Source: Taiwanofungus camphoratus
Lineage: Eukaryota > Basidiomycota > Agaricomycetes > Polyporales > Taiwanofungaceae
NCBI GenBank assembly: GCA_003999685.1
Contig: CP021225.1
Span: 930,001-994,000 of the forward strand
Length of the DNA: 64,000 bases
Direction: 5' to 3'
Part shown: positions 10,231-25,120 of the stretch, in pieces
Layout: every line of letters begins with the position of its first letter
Position numbering within the stretch: position 1 is the first letter of the stretch
Notes under the pieces: model-generated
Databases searched by the model: none
The model's input: only the letters and a program-made list of their open reading frames with translations
Told to the model about the DNA's origin: nothing
Made by a program: the position numbers and the translations under genes

Positions 10231-12498
10231 ATGCAGCTCGGACTTTCCTTTTCAATGCTTCTCGCGGCCCTCTTGGTCTCTGTCTCGCTCTATGGAGATT
10301 CCGCTGAGGCGGTGCCAACGAGGCGCGGCGCTGGTATGGTGACGCTTCCATTGAAGCGCATCCACCAACCTCGCGATGACATTCATCCCCAAGTGGTGAG
10401 TGAGGCCCGAGAGTGTTGTGCGTCAGTGACCCACATGTGTTGCTAGTTCCTGCAACAACATATCAACCGCGGTCTGAAGCGCTATGCGCGTATGACCGGT
10501 CGCCTTGGACCCAGCCAGCGCGAATTGGAGGAGAAGCTCCGTAGGCGTGGAGTGTCCGACAGTGACCTCCCGAACAGGAGGAGAAGCAAGCGCTTCAACC
10601 GTCCAGCATTCGGTTCTCTCTCCGAAGCGCAAACTGGCAAAGCCGGCAAAAAGAAACACGGACAGGCCGCGTAAGGATCATCCAGTATTCATTGTTGATG
10701 AGAGTTGACGTTCTTTGTTTTGTGTTGCGCTAGTGGTGGCGCCGCTGCTGGTGCTGCGGGTACCGCTGGCGCCGCCGGTGCTGCTGGCTCTACTGGTTCT
10801 GGTACTGTTGCAGGCGCCGGAAATACCACCTCTGGCTCTACTGGTTCCAGTACTGTCACAGGCGCAGGAAATGCTACCTCTGGTTCTACTGGTTCCGGTA
10901 CTGCTGCAGGCGCCGGAAACACCGGCAACAAGAAACATGGACATGCCGCGTAAGGATCATCCAGTATTCATTGTTGATGAGAGTTGAGATTCTTTGTTTT
11001 GTGTTGTGTTAGTGGTGGCGCCGCTGCAGGTGCTGCAGGTGCCGCTGCTGGCGCTGCCGGTGCTGCTGGTGCTACTGGTTCCGGTGCTGTCGCAGGCGCC
11101 GGAAATGCCACCTCTGGTTCTACTGGTTCCAGTACTGTCGCAGGCGCCGGAAATACCACCTCTGGTTCGAACTCAACCGGCTCTACTGGCGGTGGCCCAG
11201 GAATCTCCCAAATCGACGTCCAGGCTGCTGAAAACGGCGGCCTGACAAACGCAAACGCTCCCACTGCCAACAACTCTCTTGGCCTTGACATTGAGTGCGT
11301 GCGGAGGACGTTTATCCTTCCGTATAATGACTGAGCAATCGCCTATTAGGGCGAATGATGTGGGCTACATTGCGACTGTCCAGATGGGCACACCACCTGC
11401 CGACTTCAAGCTCCTCATGGACTCCGGCTCTGCGGACATGTGGGTCGCCTCTGAGAACTGCCAATCTCAGGGAGGCGGTAACTGCGTAAGTTTATAAGAT
11501 CGATTGCCATCTGATTGTAGCAAATAACATGATATTGCTAGGGTAACCATAGCACCCTCGGCACACAGAGCTCTTCTACGTTTACCGACACAGGAAAGCA
11601 GTTTGAAGTTACATACGGTACCGGTCAAGTCCAGGGTGATGTCATCACGGATAACGTCAATGTTGCCGGGCTTGCTCTCAACAACCACTCCTTCGGTGTT
11701 GCGAATGTTGAAAGTGTAGACTTCTCGAGCGACTCGGTACCCTTTGATGGTTTGATGGGTCTCGCTCAGTCCGTACGTCCCATTCCATTTCTTCCTTGCA
11801 CACGCCGCTGACCTGAGCCCTGCAGACATTGTCTGAGGAAGGTGTTCCGACCCCTGTCGAGTCAATGGCGCAGAACGGCCTCATCAGCGAAGCTATCACC
11901 TCGTTCAAGATCTCGCGTCTTGCGGACCAGCTGAACGATGGTGAAGTGACCTTCGGCGGTCTTGATTCCACCAAGTTCAATGCCAACACGCTGACCACGT
12001 TTGACAACGTCAACACCGAGGGCTTCTGGGAGGGCGCGATGGATGCTGTGACCGTGAACGGACAAGACCTTGGTCTCCAGGGTCGCACTGCTATCCTGGA
12101 CACCGGCACCACCTTGATCATCGCGCCCGACAACGATGCCGCTGCCGTGCATCAAGCGATCCCTGGAGCGCAGTCAGATGGACAGGGCGGATTTACCATT
12201 CCGTGCACCACAAACGCTAGTGTCGCGCTGACGTTCGGCGGCCAGTCCTTTGCCATCGACACGCAAGACCTGCTCTTCTCCCCTGTGGACCCTAACAACC
12301 TGCAGGGCGATTGCGTGTCCGGAATTTCCTCGGGCCAGGTTGGAGCTGCGACAGAGTGGCTTGTGAGTGAATGTCCAGCTGGTGACGCGTCAGTTGCTAA
12401 TGCCGATCTTCTAGTTGGGTGATGTCTTCTTGAAGAACGCCTACTTCTCTGTCAACACCAACAAGAACCAGATTTCGCTTGCCACGCTTGCATCATAA
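10231..12498 (+). CDS. Secreted pepsin-like aspartic protease (family A1) with Gly/Ala/Ser/Thr-rich spacer
   Basis: The start at 10231 encodes a signal peptide (MQLGLSFSMLLAALLVSVSL). A propeptide with the fungal-type segment VFLQQHINRGLKRYARMTG follows after the intron at about 10396-10446. Two exons encode a Gly/Ala/Ser/Thr-rich spacer with repeats such as AGAGNTTSGSTGSS. The catalytic domain starts at DIEANDVGYIATVQMG. It holds the first active-site loop DSGSADMWV (DSGS rather than the commoner DTGS), the flap VTYGTGQVQGDV and the second active-site loop ILDTGTTLIIAP. The end is GDVFLKNAYFSVNTNKNQIS with the stop at 12496-12498. Both catalytic Asp residues are present, so the enzyme should be active. 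The spacer between prodomain and catalytic domain is unusual. It is encoded by a 279-bp tandemly duplicated exon-intron unit, described separately. About eight exons are required. Confidence 0.92.
10671..11228 (+). repeat. Two tandem copies of a 279-bp exon-intron unit in the protease gene
   Basis: Two introns, 10671-10733 and 10950-11012, are both 63 nt long and nearly identical (GTAAGGATCATCCAGTATTC at the start, TAG at the end). Their donors are 279 bp apart. The exon bases before each are also alike (GKKKHGQAA and GNKKHGHAA). The exons after each begin with the same Gly/Ala-rich coding sequence. A whole exon plus intron was therefore duplicated head to tail, which doubled the low-complexity spacer. 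The right limit is approximate because copy 2 blends into unique sequence. Confidence 0.9.
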
Positions 12499-13714
12499 GC
12501 TTTCTACGTAAGGAGCATGAACTTGAGGGATGGACTCTATCGTTGCGTTCGTTTTCCGTAGGGTATAGCATTGCTACTCGAGCTTGTATTATTATGTTGT
12601 TGCTTTGTTAGGGGCTTTTGCTGAGCAATCCAACGGCGACTTTATTGGGACCATTGTATGCATGTGCCCTGCATATTGATTGTATTTATGCAATGCAAGA
12701 TTGCCTTCAGCCATAAACGGCAGTCGGTGACTTCATTTGTTCGTTCCCGACGGCACTCCACGAAGCGGTTCTTGGTTAAAATACTTGCGCGGTGACGTGA
12801 TTTCTTGAGGCACGGCCATTTCCTTAAGTTGTGTAGTCTTATGGTAAGACAGTAACACCAAGTGCACAGTGGACGTTGCGAAATCTTGCTCGCATTTTGG
12901 ACGTCTATAGACCTACGTGTGTTTGGTGGAACACTTCGCTATACAGATTCTCGCAGACCTGATCGTCGAATTGGGAGTTGCGTATATGACGCAGGCGCCT
13001 CTGCGTACCTCCTGGACTCCGGAATTTTTAATAATCATTGATGCCAGTGTCTACGCTGTTGCATCAAGGGTAAGAGCGTGGACTGCTGCCGTGGCCTGGA
13101 AATTGCGTTGATGCGACTCCATTAACGTCCGTAAGAGGACAAGCTCTCCTCCATTGCTGACTGTGTCAGCGGAGGCTTTTGCGACGTGCCGTTCTCGGCA
13201 AAATACAAACCCCTAAACTTTGGATGTCAATTGACTGCAAACAGAGAGCGAAGAGCGCACCAAAATACAAACGCACAGGCGCATACCACTTTGGCATGCA
13301 TCTTGCCATGATCGTCAGACCAACGGCCACCTTCGGCGATACATCGCACGCTACGACAGCTGATCGTTGCTTCTATAGATTCAGTAGGAATACTTAGGAC
13401 ATGGAGGCCCTCGGAATAGATACAAGAATTAGAATGATGAAAACAGACAAAATATGCGGAGTCGGTGGAATGGGGTGTATCACGATGCCCGGGAAACAAG
13501 ATGCTGCGCACTATTGCATGTGGTGGTACATGGTTAGGAGACCTCCAGAGACGGTGTAAAAATACTGAGAAACAAGAGCGAGTAGCGACCGTACGACGAC
13601 GAAAGCATTATGGTACCACATAGACGGTAGTATACAGGGTCATGTTGAGGAGGCTTGTCCAGTATCATACCCGCCATCGATGGAATGGCAGCGAAAAGAG
13701 CATAGAAATCGCGG
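12499..13714. other. Convergent intergenic region, no gene recognised
   Basis: This region of 1.2 kb separates the ends of the protease and the LAMMER kinase. Open frames at 12917-13111, 13179-13397 and 13227-13511 are short, lack family motifs and are on conflicting strands. Confidence 0.5.
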
Positions 13715-15703
13715 TCAGATTTCGTTTCCGATCTGCAGGGTGAAGTACGGGTGGTTGAGCGCCTCCCGGACGGATATCCTCTGCGCCGGGTCGAATGTGA
13801 GCAACCTCCTAACGAGGTCTAGAAACTGCCTGTTGAGCATGTCGCTCGCCGGGATGATTTCCTGCTTGCGGTCACCGCTGATCAGCTCGTGAGCACATAC
13901 AATGTGACGGTGCACCAACCTGGAGACTACGACATGCTCGTACATCCTTCTTGCTCTGCCTCGATGCCTTGGGCTTTGGCCAGTCAAGCTTGCAGCCCTC
14001 CTTGAAGTATTCTGGCTTGGAGCGAGCCCCGGCTCGTGCGAAGCGTTCTGGCATCTTGCCCATGACCTGCTCCATCATCGCCAGGTGCTCGAGGTTGTCG
14101 TGCGTTTGGAAGAGGGCGACGCCGGTGTAGAATTCCACAAGTATGCATCCCAGAGAGAACACATCGCAGGGGTACGACCATCCCAAGCCTGTCAAGTGAT
14201 GATTCATCAATAGTCATGATCCGATATCGAACGTGCGCCTGGCCTACCAAGGATGATCTCAGGTGCACGATAATGCCGTGTTGACACAACACTAGAGTGG
14301 TATTCTTCTTCGAAAGTTGCCGAACCAAAATCGATTAGACGGATCTCCGTCGAGTCTAGTATCCGCTTGATTCTTGGTGGTGCATTGCGCTGACGAAAAA
14401 AAAAAGACGATCAGCAGGAGGGCAAATATAATAAATGCATCAACATTACCTTGCCGGGAACAGGGACCTGCGCGATCCTATAGTCATTGTTAACTAATAA
14501 AATATTCTCTGGCTTCAAGTCCGTGTGAATGAGATGGAGTTCATGGAGGACTGAAATATCTTGTTAGAGGCTTGTCACATCGAAGATTAAGTCAACTCAC
14601 AAGCTACACTTCCGAGGAGTTGTCTAGCGAATGACTGAATGTGATGACGTGGAAAGGGCGCGAAATCATTTTCCTTGAGAAAATCGTATACACACATGCC
14701 CAGGAGCTCCGAAACCAGGCAAATGTGGTTGCGGTGATCGAACCACTGCAGCAGATGGATACATTTGCTGTGGAAAAAAATGATGAGTGTGCGTACTGCA
14801 ATCGTCTGCAAGGCACCTACTTGGTGTTCTTCGGATCCCGTTCTTTGAGTTTTTGCAGCACCCGGACTTCCATTTTACTTGCATCGCGGTACTTTGGAAT
14901 TGCGCGGATGATCTTGATAGCAACCCTCTTATTTGTTTCCGTGTCAACAGCCTCGACTACTTTTCCGAAGGTCCCTTGACCAAGAAGTCGGACAGTACGG
15001 TCTGGATAGATGATCGATGAGACAAGACTCGGCGGCGAGGATACGGGTAACTTACAACGTCGGTTGATAATGTCGTCGGGAGCGATGATGTAATGGCCTT
15101 CTTTGTCGTCGCAGGGGACTTGCTCCTTCGACGGCTATGCGAAGAAGTATCAGCCGATGCGACTTGGCTGTGTATGAGTCCGGTAAAACTAACATCGTCA
15201 GTAGCAGCCCCGCTGCCACTAGCATAAGATTTGTGCACAGCTACAGCATGTGCCAGATGGCCGTTTGCGGCCCTCTTCGCAACGGTGCCAGCATCGTCGG
15301 CGGGGTCCCGTTTCCGCTTCTTCGCCACAGCTGTGGCAGCTGAGGAAGTGCTCGCTGATAGAGCTTGTGCCTCCGCAGCAGCTCGGGCCCTCGTTCTAAT
15401 GGGTGCGGAATAGACCGGGGGCTGATATGACGCCGAGTACAGGTGCGTATGCGTGGTGGAGGGGGACACCGTGGAAGGGGGCGGTGTGTCCTCGATTACA
15501 ATGACATCGCGGACCCTGCCGGCACTGTCGACTTCCTGGACCTCGCTGTAGCTGACGGTGTACTGATGCGCACGCTTGCGCTTGCGCGTTGCGACTGAGG
15601 GTGTGCGAAGAACGTTGAGATTGCCATTGGGCGGTCGATTAAGGGACGAGTGGGAAAACTGGGGCAGCATCTGCGGTGGCATTGGATACACCGCGGCCTG
15701 CAT
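13715..15703 (-). CDS. LAMMER (CLK/Lkh1/Kns1-type) dual-specificity protein kinase
   Basis: LAMMER kinases phosphorylate SR proteins and regulators of splicing, growth and stress. The start at 15703 gives [12 protein letters not shown]. The first 240 residues are a basic, Ser-rich region with nuclear-targeting stretches such as RKRKR and KKRKR. The kinase domain has the nucleotide loop [11 protein letters not shown], the Lys in VAIKII, and the catalytic loop around [13 protein letters not shown]. The DFG segment is [16 protein letters not shown] followed by [19 protein letters not shown]. The diagnostic motif reads [11 protein letters not shown]. The C-terminal lobe ends at [20 protein letters not shown], with the stop at 13715-13717. 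Several short introns interrupt it. The catalytic loop has HTDLKPEN in place of HRDLKPEN, normal for this family. The gene is divergent from the MYST acetyltransferase. Confidence 0.93.
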
Positions 15704-16575
15704 AGTCAGAGTAGTAGTGGACGACGTGGTGGTAGATGGAAAAGAGGGTGAGGGGGCCGTTTATCTGGCTGATAGACCGACGTTGAGTTGCGACTGAAGA
15801 GACGCTGCTCACGGAGCCTTATTTGTTTGGTTGTAGAGCCACGGCCTTCAGCCACCCTCTTACGAAACCCTTCTCACTCCGGACCAAACTGCCTTTCTGC
15901 TCGCAGCCAGACCGCTCGGTCCGTCCATATCGACCCATCTAGTGTTAGAATCACCCCCAATCGCCCCCATTGTCGGATCTATCCCCGCAACAGTGCGAGC
16001 GAGATGCGAGAGAACATCAATGGTACTGTATCTGGCCAGCGATGGTATCGAATGACGGCGCCGTAGCTGCGAGTCCCGTACCATCCCTTAGACACAAGGC
16101 ACCATGGCTGTGTAGAGCCGTGTGAGCTGGTGCTGTCACTGATCAAGAGTCTATGGATATCCGCTGGCCCATGGCCGTTATTCCATTCTGAATGAAAATC
16201 CCAAGAAGAGATTGAATTCACGGTTGATCGCAGTGCAGTTCGGTTCACGTGTCGAGCACATCAACCCCTCTCAGAGACCCCAGGTGCCCCTGCGTGTAGG
16301 GCCTACATACACGCACCATTCGGTTGTCGTATGACACACACTATTGGCGCACATTCACACTGCAAGCCTTGTTAGTGTATTAACTTTTCGCTGCAAGCAC
16401 TGACAGGTTGAATTCGAGACTGAGTCGGCAACTAAGAGACGCTGGGAGCCCCCACACTGCCAAACAAAGCATAAACAAGCTGTATTCAGCTCGCCGTCCC
16501 CGTCGACGACAAACGCCTTGTCTCATCGTTATATGCAAAGACAATCCATTCCCTAGCGCCAGCAGAGCTAGTCAG
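15704..16575. promoter_or_regulatory. Divergent promoter region, kinase and MYST gene
   Basis: This is 872 bp between the two divergent starts. A plus-strand frame upstream of and continuous with the MYST start (from 16408) could extend that protein by 56 residues. That extension is Arg/Ser-rich and unconserved in appearance, so 16576 was preferred. Nothing else is recognised. Confidence 0.45.
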
Positions 16576-20746
<4,171 letters not shown>

Positions 20747-21256
20747 GTGGCTTGTATCATTTATTCCGACACCACCTAGGGGATAGAGCCTGTATTGTAG
20801 GTTTTTTGCTTTTGGGACGTGGGCATTCCGTCTTTACAGGTCCTGCAGAGGATTAGGGTACGATGAGGATGATGATCAAGATTTGAGCTACCCACGCTCG
20901 ATGCCATACCAATTTGAGGCACCGAGGTGAATAACTATTAGCCAACCAGCTCAATGTTAAATGATACCTTCAAACAATAGAATATGCATTCCTCGTGTCC
21001 GTCAACGCGAAACCAAGACTCTAAACAAGCCAGGTGCATGCAGCAAGGACGTAACAAGACGAGAATAATGTGCCGGCGCAATGGAAACAGTGAGCACTGT
21101 GAAGCGAGAAAGGAAGGTTGCTTTCCATTTCGGGCCCAAGAGGAAAGGTACATGTCAAATTCAATGTCAAATACAGTAGTTCTCATTTAGGATCTGCGGT
21201 AACAATGTATAAGTCTGAATCGCAATACAAATTATTGCTGTTTCTCTTCCCCCATC
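20747..21256. other. Intergenic region, no gene recognised
   Basis: This is the 3' flank of the MYST gene and the 5' flank of the ankyrin-type pseudogene. Complementary short frames at 20938-21190 have no family features. Confidence 0.5.
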
Positions 21257-23142
21257 ATGCCCACACCAAACACATCTACGATTAACTTTAGCGATTGCAA
21301 GGCCGCAATCAAGGTCAGCAAGCACCACGCCCATCCGTCAATCCTCAGAGAAATATCCGTGAAAGTCAATCACGTCTAGCACAAAGAAGTCGCAAGGCTT
21401 GTTGCGTTACAGATCGATAATGGTTGGTGCTGCTAGCATGGGCTTGAACTTGAGGTTTTGGACGACGAGATAGATGAGCTTGCGAATTTCTCCGCAACTT
21501 TGTTCGACAAATACGGGAACACCAACTCCTGGTATATTGATGACGATACCCTAAAAGGAACAGGTTGTTGGAGTCAGGAACTGAATAACGGCATGTTGCT
21601 CTACATGTTCTATCCGGATGAAGGGTAAACGGTCTGTATATGTGGTTATTTGATGCTAAAGTAAAGGAAGTACTCTTACTCTGAGTGTAGCATGCCCATT
21701 TTGTCTTATTATCTGGAACGACTTCCGGAGGATCGGGTTGATACAATTCCTAGCGTACTCTCCCAAAGCTGACCTCCCATCGCGGAACATCGCTCGTTCA
21801 GAGGATGCGCTGGTTACCTTCCCCTGTGCATGACTTGGGTATGGTATACCGCTCACTCGCCAAACCGGATTATATGGCCGATGCCCAGGTCTGACGAAAA
21901 GTTCAAGGAGCATATGAGAGAGTTCTGTCTTCACCACCAAATCTACACAGCAAGGAATGATCCCATTACTCGATTGATTAATGATGCCTTTACGGAGATC
22001 CCGGTTTCCATTTCGCGAAAAGACGACAATGGGTTCACGCCTCTCCGTGTTGCCGCTGCGGCATTGAACCCGATTGCCACTCGAACTTTGTTGGAGCTGG
22101 GAACGCGAGAGGACCTAGCAAAACGTGACAATACAGACACAAGGACTCCCCTGATGATGTGTTCTGACGAACTCCGAGTGTCGAGGGAGTGTCAGGAAAC
22201 CTTTTTAGGAAAGTGGGGCGGGTATTCTGACGACCGTCCGCATGTCGAGGCAATGCTCAAAAGGGTGTTGGGCGACATCGGCACTAACGAAGAATAGTTA
22301 GGATCGAATAAATGAGGATGCACATGCGGAAACTGTGTAGGCGGATGGTTGTCTCCGACATTGATACATCGTCTCTCTGGTCCGTTTCACATTTTCTGCA
22401 GCCGTACCGGACGGATTAACGATGTCTTCTACTTAGGACAAGCCGATATCACTTAGGACATGATGCAAGAAATAGGGGATACGCTTTTCGAAGGAGGGAA
22501 GCCTATCGACAAAGAGAGGATCAGTACGGATATGGCCCTGCTGTATATTCCGCCGCACTCGCAGTCATATATCTACAAGTCCTTTTTACGCAGGGTTCTG
22601 CGTCATCTGCGGCGCGATCTCGCAGGTCTCGAGGGAGCTAAGCAGGGCTAATGCATCCAAAGGGAATCTATTGACAGAGGAAATTCACAAGCGATTCCTG
22701 ACGAAGCTCGCCGGGGACCTGCCCTGGTCATACCATGACCAGCTTTCGTTCTTCCATAAGAAGGCAGTGGAGTTTACTTCGCGAAGGGCAGGAAAATCGA
22801 ATATGCACTGGAGTGTCTTACAGATGGCTTTCCGGACGAGTTCAAGATGTGGGGGTTCCTTCCGGGCGTGCAGGAAGAGCTCAAGAAGGAGTACAACGCT
22901 TCTCCAAAGTGCGCGAATGATCGTGAGTTGCGTCTCGTGAGGCATAATTTAAAATTAGAGCCGGGCGAGAGGCGGAGACTGTATAGGGATGGTTCTTTGT
23001 TTGGCTTCGGAATCGAAGGGGCGAGAACGAAACCAGCGATGAGGATGACGAAGACTTCAATATGAACTGGTATCAGGGAAGCAAGCGTGACGGTGAGATG
23101 GAGGTCAAGGAGGGAGCTCGAGACTGGCGAGGGATCGAGTGA
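21257..23142 (+). pseudogene. Decayed ankyrin-repeat/zinc-motif protein gene
   Basis: A long protein can be followed across this stretch only by ignoring stops and changing frame. The first frame from 21257 has in-frame TAG codons at 21377-21379 and 21434-21436, then runs through LFDKYGNTNSWYIDDDTLKG. The next coding piece has IIWNDFRRIGLIQFLAYSPK and breaks near 21820. Another, VHDLGMVYRSLAKPDYMADA, breaks near 21890. The longest piece carries an ankyrin-like segment, DNGFTPLRVAAAALNP then TRTLLELGTREDLAKRDNTD, and ends at a stop at 22295-22297. Further pieces hold a zinc-like TCGNCVGGWLSP motif, TDMALLYIPPHSQSYIYKSF and EIHKRFLTKLAGDLPWSYHD. Frame changes occur near 22585, 22790 and 22990 before the tail NWYQGSKRDGEMEVKEGARD at the stop 23140-23142. 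Introns cannot explain this many breaks. The function of the parent family is unknown to me. Confidence 0.8.
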
Positions 23143-24343
23143 GCAGTGAGATTGGGCGATGGTTAGACGGACCTTTTTGGACTTCGTGAAGCATTTTCCT
23201 GCAGCATCAAACCATGGTGAATCTTGGAGTCTCAGCTTCAAAGGCCAAGATATCATTTGCTCACGACAGTAGCACCTAGCCCTCATACTCTCGCAGGTCA
23301 CACAGCAGCGACTTAAGGTTATTCGAGCCTTGTACTGACATGGAAGTCATCCCAGTATCAGGATAACAAGTGTATCTGATCATGAAATCATAAACGTCAG
23401 TCATAGTGTGCCGAGTCGATGTTAGCGTAATGTAAGACAAGAATAGTTTTGAGGATTTGAAGTGAGCTCAAGACGTGACACAGAAGGCACAGCAGAAAGC
23501 CAGCAGACTTACGCCATTTTGAACTCAATAAGCATGCTTACTCACATTCCTTTTCAAGAGCCTGCAGATTGGCTCAGTTGCTCATGGTTAGGGCAACCTG
23601 AGATTACATGCAATTTTGCAGCATAATTCTCCATGAAGACGAAAGGCTGTAATCAGGGTAAATGATGTCGATATGGTGTCCCAACTCTAAGTAGCAGTAT
23701 TCAGGAATACAATGAATGGCACGTGATCGTAACAGCTCCTGCATAGATTTTAGCCGATCTAGTGAACGAGCGCCTTTCGATGTACCACTTTTTGCCTTTA
23801 GAGGCGGAATCCTACACATCACAAGAAAGCGGCACGATCAGACAAGAATACAGGAAAGTGTGCGAAGAGTTTCTGGATGATGCGGCAGCAGATAGCTCGA
23901 TGTGCCTTCCACTGCTCCGGAGCTAGATTTGTCGACTTATCGTAAAGTACACCTTTGCGAGCAACCAGTTAAAGGACCATTGAGGAAAACAGTGAGTAAC
24001 GTGTGGAATTCTATTATTTGTGCGAATTAGAGGGAGAGGCCGAGAATGGAAGGGCATCGATACAGTCTGCAATGGTCTGCGTGATGACTAAATGGGATGT
24101 GTGAAGGTATAGAATTTTTCAAAGGAACGAGCACGAGAAATGGGCCAGTTTAGTCAAACCTGATGGTGAGTCAACTTGTCTTCCATTTTTATTTTTGTTA
24201 CATTGCTCATACGCTCACTTTCCTGGCTCTCCTGCCTGTTATATAGATAGCATATCATATCATGAATGTACTCTGATTGAGTAACTGAATCGTTCCTAGG
24301 CGGAAACACGGAGTACAACAACTTCTCATTGCTCCTCACACCA
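23143..24343. other. Intergenic region, no gene recognised
   Basis: This 1.2-kb stretch lies between the pseudogene and the 3' end of the methyltransferase. A minus-strand frame at 23604-23822 (72 codons) was considered but shows no known motif. The sequence is moderately AT-rich, with no repeat visible. Confidence 0.45.
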
Positions 24344-25120
24344 TCAGTAAATGCCTGGAATAAGTCGATATGAAACCCGGCTTGCCCATTGCTCCCACTG
24401 ATCTCCAAACTCCTTCTTCAAGACCTGATCCTCTTGCGGTGTCCTCAGCGTCAAGTTAATGAGCAAGTAGATCGTCCACGCCGACCACCAGTATGCAACG
24501 ATCTTACCACCAATCGTATTCAACACCCCACTTTCCGTCAGCCACGAGCCCCGACCTGCATGGCAGAAGAATGTGCCCACAGAACCAATTATCAGGCCAG
24601 TGTAGCTGGGATGGCGGACGATCGAATAGGGCCCGCTGGTCACAAGTTGGTGATTTTTTCGAACAGTCAACTCGTATGTGAAGAGACGGCCAAGTGCATG
24701 ATAGCACGCGATGCGAATGAAACATCCGAAAACTGCGAGTGTCCAACCGAATAAGAAGGTGGAGGATATATTGATCTTGCCTGCAGCTGTTGTTGAACCC
24801 CAGACGAGGTTGCTTAGGATCCACCTCCCCAGGGGAGCTGAAGGATTTTTTGAAGCAAAGATCACGGCTACTTCGCAGATGCTGCCCACCCACACAACAG
24901 TCTGTGAGCACCGCGCATTAGTCTCAGTTGTGGGTGTGAGAAACACGTGGCCGTAGCTCACCTTCGCCAGAGCGGTAATAGATCTCACAGTTCTCATGAA
25001 GATCCGCTCGCCCGGGGTCACGTCCTTCAAAAGCTCCTGCGGAGCAGGCGGTGGCATTGGTGGCGTTGTAGAGATGTGATTGCAAAATGCAGCCGCGAGA
25101 ACGAAAGGAACTTTGAACAT
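24344..25120 (-). CDS. Isoprenylcysteine carboxyl methyltransferase-like (ICMT family) membrane protein
   Basis: The protein has several hydrophobic segments and the C-terminal methyltransferase signature of the ICMT/PEMT superfamily: KNHQLVTSGPYSIVRHPSYT, then GLIIGSV. Near the C-terminus come LTLRTPQEDQVLKKEFGDQW and WASRVSYRLIPGIY. True ICMT methylates prenylated C-terminal cysteine in the ER; basidiomycetes have several divergent paralogues, so the substrate is uncertain. The whole 258-codon frame is open from 25120 to 24344. Within it, 24902-24961 has perfect splice ends (GTGAGC...TCACAG), is 60 nt long and holds no stop. The spliced product would lose 20 residues after SITALAK and continue with TVVWVGSICEVAVIFASK. 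I favour it being an intron. The N-terminus with FKVPFVLAAAFCNH may act as signal anchor. Confidence 0.85.
   Translation of the reverse strand: MFKVPFVLAAAFCNHISTTPPMPPPAPQELLKDVTPGERIFMRTVRSITALAKVSYGHVFLTPTTETNARCSQTVVWVGSICEVAVIFASKNPSAPLGRWILSNLVWGSTTAAGKINISSTFLFGWTLAVFGCFIRIACYHALGRLFTYELTVRKNHQLVTSGPYSIVRHPSYTGLIIGSVGTFFCHAGRGSWLTESGVLNTIGGKIVAYWWSAWTIYLLINLTLRTPQEDQVLKKEFGDQWEQWASRVSYRLIPGIY

Noticed and set aside
10678-11291. Pro/Ala/Val-rich minus-strand frames resembling repetitive structural proteins
   Set aside because: They are antisense translations of the Gly/Ala/Ser/Thr-rich spacer of the protease. The repeat is real but the frames are not genes.
22774-23301. 175-codon minus-strand frame over the ankyrin-type pseudogene
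   Set aside because: No family motif is present. The plus strand carries conserved protein segments in shifting frames, so this is a shadow.
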